Origin: Lachnospiraceae bacterium
GTDB lineage: Bacteria > Bacillota > Clostridia > Lachnospirales > Lachnospiraceae
Assembly: GCA_024692955.1 (NCBI GenBank)
Contig: JAILLW010000057.1
Location: forward strand, 1-52,912
Direction of reading: 5' to 3'
DNA length: 52,912 bases
Shown: positions 34,772 to 43,254 of the stretch, in pieces
Layout of the letters: each line of letters opens with the position of its first letter
How positions within the stretch are numbered: the stretch's first letter is position 1
Translations under genes and position numbers: made by a program
Notes under the pieces: generated by a model
What the model was told of the DNA's origin: nothing
Seen by the model: the letters and a program-made list of their open reading frames with translations, nothing else
The model's database searches: none

Positions 34772-36004
34772 TCATTTGTTATCCGCAGCTACAACACCCG
34801 GAAGCTCCTTGCCCTCAAGGAATTCGAGGGAAGCTCCGCCGCCGGTGGAGATGTGGCTCATCTTGTCCGCAAAACCGAGCTGGTTGCAGGCTGCAGCGGA
34901 ATCTCCGCCGCCGATGATGGTGGTAGCGTCGGTCTCGGCAAGAGCCTTCGCAACAGCGATGGTTCCCTTTGCCAGAGTCGGGTTCTCGAATACGCCCATA
35001 GGTCCGTTCCATACAACGGTCTTCGCCGTCTTCGCAGCTTCCGCGAAAAGCTCCTGGGTCTTCGGCCCGATGTCAAGACCTTCCATATCCGCGGGGATCT
35101 CGTCCGAATCAACATAGGTCACGTCGATGGGGCCGTCAATGGGATCCGGGAAGGACTTCGCAATGCCGGTATCCACGGGAAGAAGCAGCTTCTTTCCGAG
35201 TTTCTCGGCCTTTGCCATCATTTCCTTACAGTAATCGATCTTCTCGTTATCCACCAGGGATTTTCCGATCTCATATCCCTTGGCCTTAAGGAAGGTGAAG
35301 GCCATGCCGCCGCCGATGATCAGGGTATCCGCCTTCTCAAGGAGGTTATCGATAACGTTCAGCTTGTCGGCTACTTTCGCTCCGCCGAGGATGGCCACGA
35401 AAGGTCTTACGGGATTTTCCACCGCATTGCCGAGGAAATTGATCTCCTTCTGCATCAGGTAGCCGACCGCATTCACGCCGCCCTTTTCGGTGATGTACTT
35501 CGTAACAACGGCTACGGAAGCATGTGCTCTGTGAGCGGAACCGAAGGCGTCGCATACATAATCGTCCGCAAGATCCGCAAGTTCCTTCGCGAAAGCTTCG
35601 CCGGCCTTCTGGGGCTTGGTCTCTTCCTCACCGCGGAAACGGGTATTCTGAAGGAGAACCACATCGCCTTCCTTCATCGCGTTTACGGCATCCGTGGCAG
35701 CCTGACCGGTCACATTGTAATCGGATACGAATACCACTTCCTTACCGAGTTTCTCGGAAAGTCTCTTTGCTACAGGAGCAAGGGATTCCTTCTCGTTCGG
35801 GCCCTCTTTCACCTTGCCGAGGTGGGAGCAGAGGATCACTTTCCCTCCGTCCGCGATCAGCTTTTTGATCGTGGGAAGCGCTGCTATGATACGGGTCTCG
35901 TCCGTGATCTCGCCGTTCTTTAACGGAACGTTAAAATCGCAGCGGACAAGCACGCGTCTTCCTTTTGCACTGAAATCATCAACGCTTTTCTTGTTCAATG
36001 ACAT
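34772..36004 (-). CDS. pgk: Phosphoglycerate kinase
   Basis: 410 residues; transfers phosphate from 1,3-bisphosphoglycerate to ADP. Seen: [12 protein letters not shown] near the N-terminus, [35 protein letters not shown], and the C-terminal GGGDSAAA and [13 protein letters not shown]. The frame is open further upstream, but ATG 36004 has AGGAGG and matches the usual N-terminus. It is separated from gap by a DUF3160 gene and a frameshifted CapA-like gene. Confidence 0.98.
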   Translation of the reverse strand: MSLNKKSVDDFSAKGRRVLVRCDFNVPLKNGEITDETRIIAALPTIKKLIADGGKVILCSHLGKVKEGPNEKESLAPVAKRLSEKLGKEVVFVSDYNVTGQAATDAVNAMKEGDVVLLQNTRFRGEEETKPQKAGEAFAKELADLADDYVCDAFGSAHRAHASVAVVTKYITEKGGVNAVGYLMQKEINFLGNAVENPVRPFVAILGGAKVADKLNVIDNLLEKADTLIIGGGMAFTFLKAKGYEIGKSLVDNEKIDYCKEMMAKAEKLGKKLLLPVDTGIAKSFPDPIDGPIDVTYVDSDEIPADMEGLDIGPKTQELFAEAAKTAKTVVWNGPMGVFENPTLAKGTIAVAKALAETDATTIIGGGDSAAACNQLGFADKMSHISTGGGASLEFLEGKELPGVVAADNK

Positions 36005-36119
36005 TTTGATGTCCTCCTTCATATATTGATCCTTCGAGACGTCTTCCGGAATGACCGGAATACCGTCAGTTTTCACGTACCGAAACAGTATAGCATAAAA
36101 AGCGCGGAAATTCACTCCC

Positions 36120-37789
36120 TCATTTCGATTTCACAAACGAATCGATCTCCTTCAGGGCCCAGCCCGTGATCCGGATCCCGTCAAAGGTATGTTCGACCGT
36201 AAAGCAAAGTTCGCCTCCCATACGGGTATCTTCCCCGCTCTGAGCCGAACGAAAATTCCCGAGGGAATAGGCTACCAGCGTTTCCTGCCCGTTTTCGTTT
36301 CTGAGGACTTCCGCAGGCTGTATCACATGGGGATGGCTCCCTATCACCACATCCGCTCCTGCCTCATTAAGGAGTTTCGCATAATATTTCTGAACTTCAT
36401 CCGGCTCCTTCTCATATTCCGTTCCCCAGTGAATGAAAACAACTGCGATATCCGCTTCCGCTTTTCCGCGGCTGATGTCTGCCCGGAGCTGTTCGTCCGT
36501 GATCCCGAAAGAACCCTGATCTGCTGCCGTCCCGAATGACGCGCGATCCGCTTCCCGGGAATCTTCAGCCCCACCTTCTTCCTTAAGACGGGCTCCGTAT
36601 TCCGAAAGCATATGTACCGCACAGGGATATTTTTCGCTTACATCATTTCCGTTTATTCCATAGGTATAGCTGAAGATCGCGAAACGGATCCCCTTTTTCG
36701 AGACAAGCTCATACGGTCGGTATTCCCGGTCGCCGCTTTTTTGAATCCCGCAGCAGGTGATCCCGCTGTCTTCACAGAGTTCCGCAACGGTATCGATCCC
36801 AGTCATCCCCCTGTCAAGGCAATGATTGTTCGCACAACTCACAATATCAAAGCCCGCTTCCGAAACCGCCTCCCCCACCTCCTTCGGGGTCCCGAAGGAG
36901 GGATAGTCCCCATACATGCGCGGGTTCTCCACAAGCGGTGTCTCCATGTTGAGGGCGGAAAGATCCGCTGCCGCGATTTCTTCCCGGAACGGCTCATAGA
37001 GGAAGTCAAAGTTTCCTTTCTTCCGGATAAGTCCGTATTCATAGATCTTTTGTGGATAAGATTGTCTCCGAATGCGATGAAACTGACACTGCTGTCGACT
37101 ATTTTCAGCCCGAATGACTGCCAGCCCCACACCGTGGCCTTGCCCTCCGAATCCTCAAGAAGCAGAAGCTCCGGCGGGTATTCACCGGTCAAAGCCGGCC
37201 CGTTTCCCTTTCCGGCACTTATCACTTTCCATCTTTTCACTCTCATCCCGATCTCGGAAGCTCCCCATTTTGAGCGAACGGGATCTTCGCTTTCCGGATC
37301 AAGATCATAGAGAAAGATATGCTGGGACCATTTCCGCTCATCCTTTTTCACCCAGAAGGGCCTGTGTCCCCCGAATTTTCCCCTTTTCCAGAGAAGAACA
37401 CAGAGTTCTTTGTCACCGTCGCGGTCAAGATCCGCAAGAAGCATATCCTGGATCCGAAAGGAAGGGTCGCTCTCCCAGAGGGTCCGGTTTTCTTTTTTCC
37501 GTTTGTCACCAGACACATCCGGAGCCTCATTTCCGGACTCCCCCGCCTCCCTGAGGATCAGCTTTTTCCCGGAAAGCAGGAGCTCTTTCCCGTTTCCTGC
37601 CGGGATTGTTTTTTCTTCCCAGCTGATATCATGCGGAAGAAAAAGTCCCGGAAAAGCGCCCCCCGCTCCCATGAAGACAAGGAACAAAAGTGCGCACGCT
37701 AAAAAGGCCGCAGTTATGAAAGAAACGGCACGGATGCCGCTTCTTTCCTTATTCGCATATTCGGTTTTCTTTTCCCTGTATTCCTTCAT
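36120..37789 (-). pseudogene. CapA-like gene with N-terminal FG-GAP-like region, frameshifted
   Basis: Two overlapping frames make one protein. From ATG 37789: a membrane anchor (AVSFITAAFLACALLFLVF), then a region with DLDRDGDKELCVLLW and ELLLLEDSEGK that resembles a VCBS/FG-GAP calcium-binding propeller blade, then IAFGDNLIHK, the start of a CapA domain. The rest of CapA (IYEYGLIRKKGNFDFLYEPF, ALNMETPLVEN, CANNHCLDRG, FIHWGTEYEKE, GSHPHVIQPA) continues in another frame. The break is near 37040-37062, at CAAAAGATC, where one missing base would restore a HKxIYEYG reading. Sequencing error and true mutation cannot be told apart here. It follows the DUF3160 gene by 1 bp and precedes pgk by 115 bp. 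A full-length CapA relative is at 13877. Confidence 0.75.
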
Positions 37790-37790
37790 C

Positions 37791-40124
37791 CTACCAGGTC
37801 TTGGGTGTCCGATAGCTCTGTGTCCATTCCGGCTGAACCGGCTGGTCTTCATTCGGCACCCAGTTCCAGTCATCATCAAGGTGCCCGCCGGAGAGCCGGT
37901 CACGCCACTCGGAATCCGTCATCCTCTCGTCGATGGGCTGGATGAACTGATAGAAACTGTATACGGAGCCGCTTCCGATATGGAGTTCTCCGTCGATTGG
38001 AAATACCACATAAATCGTCTGTGCCGATCCGGTTCCGACTTCCAGTACCTGACCGTTGGGATCCGTCGCAATATCGGCGACGATCGGACAGGGTGCCTGA
38101 TAACTGTAGTTCAGGGAGTCCTCCATGTTCTCCTGATTGGCCTCATACCAGAAATGCTCAATGTCTCCGCCGTAAGCACGGATGAATTCATAATCATCCA
38201 GGGAAAGGGTTTCGTTCTTCAGTTCCTTTTCCGAGATCCGAAGGAGGGTCAATGCCATTTCATTGAGTTTGTCCAGATCTTCCGCTGCGGAAGAACTGAG
38301 CATGCTGTAGCTTTGAAGCCCTGTCTTCGTCTTTAAGGCAAGGTTTGCGAATCTCGAATAGATCACGGGTTCCGGATCCACATAGCCGCGATCGTCCAGG
38401 ATCTCGTCATCTCCACCGTCTCCCATTTCCGCCATTACCTGCTTTGCATAGAGGATCGTGTCATGCTTCAACTCCGCGTAGGAACCGGCGAAAGTCTCAA
38501 GATCCTTCTTGGCCCACTCCTTTGACTGCATAAAGTAAGGATAACCCTTGCCCTTTTCCTTAAAGAGCGGACGGAGGGTATTGAGCCAGCCCGCATAGAG
38601 GCTCGCGTTCCAGATCTTCGGGCCGGAGTTGTCAAAGTGCTCCTTCGCGAGGTTCAGATTTCGGTCATAGTTTTCAAAAGAGGTGGCACCCTGATCTTTA
38701 AGGATCTCATATGCGGTTTCCGAGCCGAGAGCCGCCGCGGTATCAAGCGCATCCGGAAGCATTCTCTTTTCGTCGGAAGGATTCTCCTTTACCGCGCTGT
38801 AGATCAGCTTCTGCATAATGGCAGCATCCACCGTAAAGCGCTGTCCCATAAACCGGAAGCTGGGGATCACGGGATCTTCACCCTCCCATACCGGGATCGA
38901 ATTGATGGCAGGCGGATCCATCTTCTGTACCGACGCGTTAAAGTCCGCGAACGCGTCTTTGTCTTCGGCAAACTTTCCGGCCTCCGAAGCGGAAGGGATC
39001 TCTCCGTATACTTTCTCCATTACCGGATAAAGATCATTATAGATAAGATCATCCGATGAGCCCGCAAAGAAGGAGGTGATGCTGTAAATGCTCTCCCATT
39101 CCGAGATCCCGGAGTCCTTCAGTGCACTGATCATAAGGGCCGCACTCCTTAACTGATCCTCTTCCTTAAGCTCGAAGGGGATCCTTCCGTACCACATCAT
39201 GGCCCGGAAGTATTTCTCAAGCTGATCGTCTCCCTCATAATAGCCCCGGGGCTTGTATTGGGAATAATCCTCATAATCGTTCGATATCATGCTGGTTTCG
39301 ATCCCGGATGCGTCCATGATCCTTGCGGTCTCAGTCTTTATAATCTCCGGAAGCCTGGGGTCTGTCACATCCGATGTCGCGCCATCATCCTGCAGCAGCT
39401 GTCCGATCAGGAAGAAAGCATGATTGCGAAGCGCCGCATCCTCCCATTCGGTACCTTTCAGCTCCTCATACTGCATGGCAGACTCTTCCGTCATTGTGCG
39501 GCTTAAGGAGAGCAGTTCATCCGCCAGATAATCCTTTTCCGTATGCTTCATCAGATAGGCAAAATACAGATGATAGGTATGCATCAGAGAATCCACCGTG
39601 ATGAAGTTCGGGAACTGGTTATAGCGGTTCCCCTCATAGACATCAAAGAATTCGTCGTAGCCGGTCGGTGTCACGGCGAAGCCTTTCTCCTCAAGTCCCT
39701 TAATGAGCTCCAGATTTCCATCATAGAAATACTCATAAGACGGATCAAAGAGATAATCGAAGCGGCTTGCGTAAGTAACGTTCGCAAGTCCCTTTTCCAC
39801 ACTGTAGTCCGGAACGGAAGGGATCAGGTTCTCATCGTAAAGGATGTCCTCTTCCTCACCGAGAAGGTAGGGTCGATGGATCGTAAGACTGTCCAGATCG
39901 ACGGCATTGCCGGACGGCTGATCCGGTTCGTTATCCTCATCCTCATCCGGTTTCGCGGTGGGATCGGAATACAGGTCTTCCTCCTCCTCATCATCAGCAT
40001 CGGCCTGATCGCCGCTTTCGTGGTCGAAGTTCCCTGCCTTTCTCAGCATCGTAAGCACTCCGCAGCCTGTCAGGTTCAGCAGCAGAGCGGATGCAAGCAG
40101 TAATGACAGAATTCTTTTTTTCAT
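37791..40124 (-). CDS. DUF3160 lipoprotein
   Basis: 777 residues. Lipoprotein signal with lipobox LTGC near residue 21 (ILSLLLASALLLNLTGC), an acidic low-complexity linker (DDEEEEDLYSDPTAKPDEDEDNEPD, split), then a long domain matching DUF3160: YASRFDYLFDPSYEYFYDGNLELIKGLEEKGFAVTP and FITVDSLMHTYHLYFAYLM. Secreted and tethered to the membrane; function unknown. It lies between gap (75 bp) and the CapA-like gene (1 bp), inside the glycolytic group, separated from gap by a likely terminator. Confidence 0.85.
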   Translation of the reverse strand: MKKRILSLLLASALLLNLTGCGVLTMLRKAGNFDHESGDQADADDEEEEDLYSDPTAKPDEDEDNEPDQPSGNAVDLDSLTIHRPYLLGEEEDILYDENLIPSVPDYSVEKGLANVTYASRFDYLFDPSYEYFYDGNLELIKGLEEKGFAVTPTGYDEFFDVYEGNRYNQFPNFITVDSLMHTYHLYFAYLMKHTEKDYLADELLSLSRTMTEESAMQYEELKGTEWEDAALRNHAFFLIGQLLQDDGATSDVTDPRLPEIIKTETARIMDASGIETSMISNDYEDYSQYKPRGYYEGDDQLEKYFRAMMWYGRIPFELKEEDQLRSAALMISALKDSGISEWESIYSITSFFAGSSDDLIYNDLYPVMEKVYGEIPSASEAGKFAEDKDAFADFNASVQKMDPPAINSIPVWEGEDPVIPSFRFMGQRFTVDAAIMQKLIYSAVKENPSDEKRMLPDALDTAAALGSETAYEILKDQGATSFENYDRNLNLAKEHFDNSGPKIWNASLYAGWLNTLRPLFKEKGKGYPYFMQSKEWAKKDLETFAGSYAELKHDTILYAKQVMAEMGDGGDDEILDDRGYVDPEPVIYSRFANLALKTKTGLQSYSMLSSSAAEDLDKLNEMALTLLRISEKELKNETLSLDDYEFIRAYGGDIEHFWYEANQENMEDSLNYSYQAPCPIVADIATDPNGQVLEVGTGSAQTIYVVFPIDGELHIGSGSVYSFYQFIQPIDERMTDSEWRDRLSGGHLDDDWNWVPNEDQPVQPEWTQSYRTPKTW

Positions 40125-40146
40125 AATACTCCTCCCGAAAAATAAA

Positions 40147-40174
40147 CAGGGGACAGACTGCCGCCCGCCCCCTG
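40147..40174 (-). terminator. Likely terminator after gap
   Basis: CAGGGG (40147-40152) pairs with CCCCTG (40169-40174), G/C-rich loop; minus-strand tail TTTATTTTT. Confidence 0.5.
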
Positions 40175-40198
40175 CTCAATCTCAATGATACTTAACTA

Positions 40199-41200
40199 TC
40201 AGCCAAGCTCCGAGAAGTACTTGATCGTACGAACCATCTGAGAGGTGTACGAATTCTCATTGTCATACCAGGAAACAACCTGTACGAGATTGTCAGCGCC
40301 AACCATGGTCTGGGTCGCATCGAAGATCGAACCATAGGTGCTGCCTACGATATCGGAAGAAACGATCTCGTCCTCATTGTAACCGAAGGACTCGTTGGAA
40401 GCTGCCTTCATCGCTGCGTTGATCTCTTCCTTGGTAACGGACTTCTCAACGGTAGCAACAAGGATCGTGGTGGAACCCGTAGGGGTAGGAACACGCTGTG
40501 CGGAACCGATGAGTTTGCCGTTCAGCTCGGGAATAACAAGACCGATTGCCTTTGCAGCGCCCGTGGAATTCGGAACGATGTTAACGGCACCGGCACGGGA
40601 CCTTCTTAAGTCACCCTTTCTCTGAGGTCCGTCAAGAATCATCTGGTCACCCGTGTAAGCATGGATCGTGCTCATGATACCGGACTTGATGGTCGCGAGA
40701 TCATTCAGAGCCTTCGCCATCGGAGCAAGGCAGTTCGTCGTGCAGGAAGCAGCCGAAATGATCTTATCCTCAGGAGTTAAGGTCTTGTGGTTTACATTGT
40801 ATACGATGGTCGGAAGATCGTTGCCCGCGGGAGCGGAGATAACAACCTTGCGTGCGCCTGCATTGATGTGTGCCTGAGCCTTCTCCTTGGAAGTATAGAA
40901 TCCGGAGCACTCCAGAACAACGTCAACACCGAGTTCGCCCCAAGGGCAGTTATTGGCATCGGGCTCCTTGTAGATCTTCAGGGTCTTGCCGTTAACCGTG
41001 ATGGAATCCTCACCTGCGGAAACCGTGTCAGCCAGTGCATACTTGCCCTGAGAAGAATCATACTTCAGAAGATGAGCCAGCATCTTGGGAGAAGTCAGAT
41101 CGTTGATCGCTACTACTTCGTATCCTTCCGCGCCGAACATCTGACGGAACGCAAGACGACCGATACGACCGAAACCGTTGATTGCAACTTTTACTGCCAT
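40199..41200 (-). CDS. gap: Glyceraldehyde-3-phosphate dehydrogenase
   Basis: 333 residues. Rossmann start [17 protein letters not shown]34 in AINDL marking NAD specificity, catalytic C153 in SAASCTTNC, and [14 protein letters not shown] at the C-terminus. It oxidises glyceraldehyde-3-phosphate with NAD and phosphate. Strong promoter and GGAGGAAT ribosome binding site. First gene of the group gap, DUF3160, CapA-like, pgk, tpiA. Confidence 0.98.
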   Translation of the reverse strand: MAVKVAINGFGRIGRLAFRQMFGAEGYEVVAINDLTSPKMLAHLLKYDSSQGKYALADTVSAGEDSITVNGKTLKIYKEPDANNCPWGELGVDVVLECSGFYTSKEKAQAHINAGARKVVISAPAGNDLPTIVYNVNHKTLTPEDKIISAASCTTNCLAPMAKALNDLATIKSGIMSTIHAYTGDQMILDGPQRKGDLRRSRAGAVNIVPNSTGAAKAIGLVIPELNGKLIGSAQRVPTPTGSTTILVATVEKSVTKEEINAAMKAASNESFGYNEDEIVSSDIVGSTYGSIFDATQTMVGADNLVQVVSWYDNENSYTSQMVRTIKYFSELG

Positions 41201-41249
41201 TTTTTATTCCTCCTGTATTGTAAAAAATGTTACTAAATCAGCACAGACT

Positions 41250-41278
41250 ATTTTATCCAATTTGCATCGAAAGTGCAA
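41250..41278 (-). promoter_or_regulatory. Predicted sigma-A promoter of gap
   Basis: TTGCAC (41273-41278), 17-bp spacer, TAAAAT (41250-41255), minus strand. A short inverted repeat TTGCA/TGCAA overlaps the -35 and could be an operator, though this is weak. Confidence 0.7.
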
Positions 41279-41314
41279 GACAAGAATTTAAGTTTTTACG
41301 CGGTTTTTCGCGGG

Positions 41315-41324
41315 GTTTACATAA
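41315..41324. repeat. Exact dispersed-motif copy at a stop codon (last copy seen)
   Basis: GTTTACATAA; the TAA stop of the GGDEF sensor gene (41317-41319) lies inside it. No copy is found between here and the end of the window. Confidence 0.6.
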
Positions 41325-43218
41325 TTTCGGAGCGATGAGCGATCTCCTTCTGTTCATACATGGACGCGTCCGCGTACCGTATGAAGTCTTCGATCGTCCC
41401 CTCATCATCCGGCTGGATGATCGTATAGCCGACGCTGGCCGACAGCGTGAACTGGATCTTCAGCCGTTCCGAGATCCTTTTCATCGTATCCGCGAACGTC
41501 TTCCGGTATTCATCGATAAAGTTCTCGTCCTCGCAGGCACCGACTGCCACGAATTCGTCTCCGCCGTAGCGGCCGAAAAGCCAGCCTTCTTCCGGAAGCG
41601 ACATCCTCATCGCGCTGGCCGTGGCCTTGATGGCCAGGTCCCCGTTCAGATGCCCGTAAAGATCATTGATCTTCTTCATGGAATTGATATCGATAAAGAG
41701 CAGGATCGTACTGTTGCCCTTTTCCTTTTCGGACTGTACGTAGGAAAACAGAACGGATTCGCAGCCTGTCCGGTTATACATCTCCGTCAGGAAGTCCGAC
41801 ATATAGATCTCTTTCAGTTTGCGGTTCGTCTGCTGCGAAAAGATATACTGCCGGATCATATAGAGCATGGTTCCGAGGTTTGAATTCCACTTCTGGAAAT
41901 CCAGATTATAGACGACCTCGAGCTTGTTTCTTACGGCAAGATATCCGACACTCAGGTCCCGGGAAAGGATCGGAGTGATCACGAAAGTCTCCGACTTTGA
42001 AGGATCCTTATGATAGTCCGGATAGATATCCGCGGTATCCACGATCCTCTGTTCCATCGGCTTCCGGTCCCGGATCTCCAGAAGAAGATTGAGTTTCTCT
42101 CCGTAACCTCCGCGCCGCTGAATGCTTTCGTCGTTATCCGTACTGAAGAAAGAGGGATCCGTCATGATGCAGTAATCCCCGCCGACGAAGATCTGACTTG
42201 CGAACCGGTCCTTCACCGCCTCGTAAAAATCCTCTTCGCTCTCCACCTTGGCCACTTCGATCTGAACTGTCTGGAAAAACTGATCCATTCCGCTCGACAT
42301 ATTAAAGCTTTCATAGAGATTCCGGACACGGTTGATCCTCATCTTCCGGCCTTCCTCATCGGTCCTGCACCCGCAGCTCTCCGAGGGAACAAAATGGGTC
42401 TTAAGGATTCTCTCATAGGAGGGATCGGGGCTCTCCATCAGCTCCATAAGGAGATCATAAGCATCCTCTCCCATATGGTCCCACTGTCTTGAAACCGTCG
42501 CGACGAGCGGATAGGATGTCTGGGCCTCATATACCTTGTCAAAACCGGTCACGATCACATTTTTCGGAACCTCGATCCCATGCTGATAAAGGGTATTGAT
42601 AATACCGAGAGCCATATGGTCGTTGGCGCAGACAAAGGCGTCCGGAAGAGGCTTTTTCTCATTGAGATAGAGTTCGAGTCCTTCCGATGCGCCGCGGTAG
42701 GAGAAATTCCCGAGGAAAGTATCCATCAGGGTCAGTCCGTGCTTATGAAGCACGTCTTCAAGCGCGTTCTGCCGGATCGCCGACTCCTCGTTTCCGGGGA
42801 TCCCGCCGACGTAGACCACGTTTTTTACCTGATGCTCCGCGATCAGATGCTCCGCGAGTTCACAGACTCCCACATAATTGTTCGTGGCGATTCTGGCCAC
42901 GCCCGGCATCTTCACCTCCGTGGAAAGGAGCGGGATGCCCGAATCCTGAAAAATCTTACGGATCCTCTTCCCTTCGGATGCCGAATTAAACGTATTTGCA
43001 AGCAGGATCGCCCCGTCAAAAAACTCCGGATCCGCCAGATGAAACAGATTCAGATTGCTCTCCATCTGAGCGCCGCTCTCCCCCCAGTAGATGTAAGTCA
43101 CAAAGACAAAGACATCTACCAGGTTCTCGGCCGCTCTTTTCCTGATCCCTTCCAGAAGAAGCTTCAGGCATTCATTGCTCCATCCGTTTGCGAATACCGC
43201 GATTCGTTTATTCTTCAT
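41317..43218 (-). CDS. Sugar-binding-protein-like sensor fused to diguanylate cyclase
   Basis: 633 residues. Residues ~1-285 form a LacI/periplasmic-binding-protein-type domain (KRIAVFANGWSNECLKLLLEGI, PGVARIATNNYVGVCELAEHLI, AFVCANDHMALGIIN) without HTH or signal peptide, so it is a cytoplasmic ligand sensor. A middle domain (~305-455) may be GAF-like. The C-terminal GGDEF domain (from ~470) has YMSDFLTEMYNRTG and an intact GRYGGDEFVAVG, so c-di-GMP synthesis is expected. No RxxD inhibitory site was identified. Proteins of this layout occur in Lachnospiraceae; the ligand is probably a sugar. Ends in a dispersed-motif copy. Confidence 0.85.
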   Translation of the reverse strand: MKNKRIAVFANGWSNECLKLLLEGIRKRAAENLVDVFVFVTYIYWGESGAQMESNLNLFHLADPEFFDGAILLANTFNSASEGKRIRKIFQDSGIPLLSTEVKMPGVARIATNNYVGVCELAEHLIAEHQVKNVVYVGGIPGNEESAIRQNALEDVLHKHGLTLMDTFLGNFSYRGASEGLELYLNEKKPLPDAFVCANDHMALGIINTLYQHGIEVPKNVIVTGFDKVYEAQTSYPLVATVSRQWDHMGEDAYDLLMELMESPDPSYERILKTHFVPSESCGCRTDEEGRKMRINRVRNLYESFNMSSGMDQFFQTVQIEVAKVESEEDFYEAVKDRFASQIFVGGDYCIMTDPSFFSTDNDESIQRRGGYGEKLNLLLEIRDRKPMEQRIVDTADIYPDYHKDPSKSETFVITPILSRDLSVGYLAVRNKLEVVYNLDFQKWNSNLGTMLYMIRQYIFSQQTNRKLKEIYMSDFLTEMYNRTGCESVLFSYVQSEKEKGNSTILLFIDINSMKKINDLYGHLNGDLAIKATASAMRMSLPEEGWLFGRYGGDEFVAVGACEDENFIDEYRKTFADTMKRISERLKIQFTLSASVGYTIIQPDDEGTIEDFIRYADASMYEQKEIAHRSEIM

Positions 43219-43254
43219 AGTATTCCCCTATATGCGTATCCGGAGTTTTCAAAA

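Noticed and set aside
41262-41278. Operator at the gap promoter (TTGCA/TGCAA)
   Set aside because: Only 5-bp arms; likely chance overlap with the -35 element.
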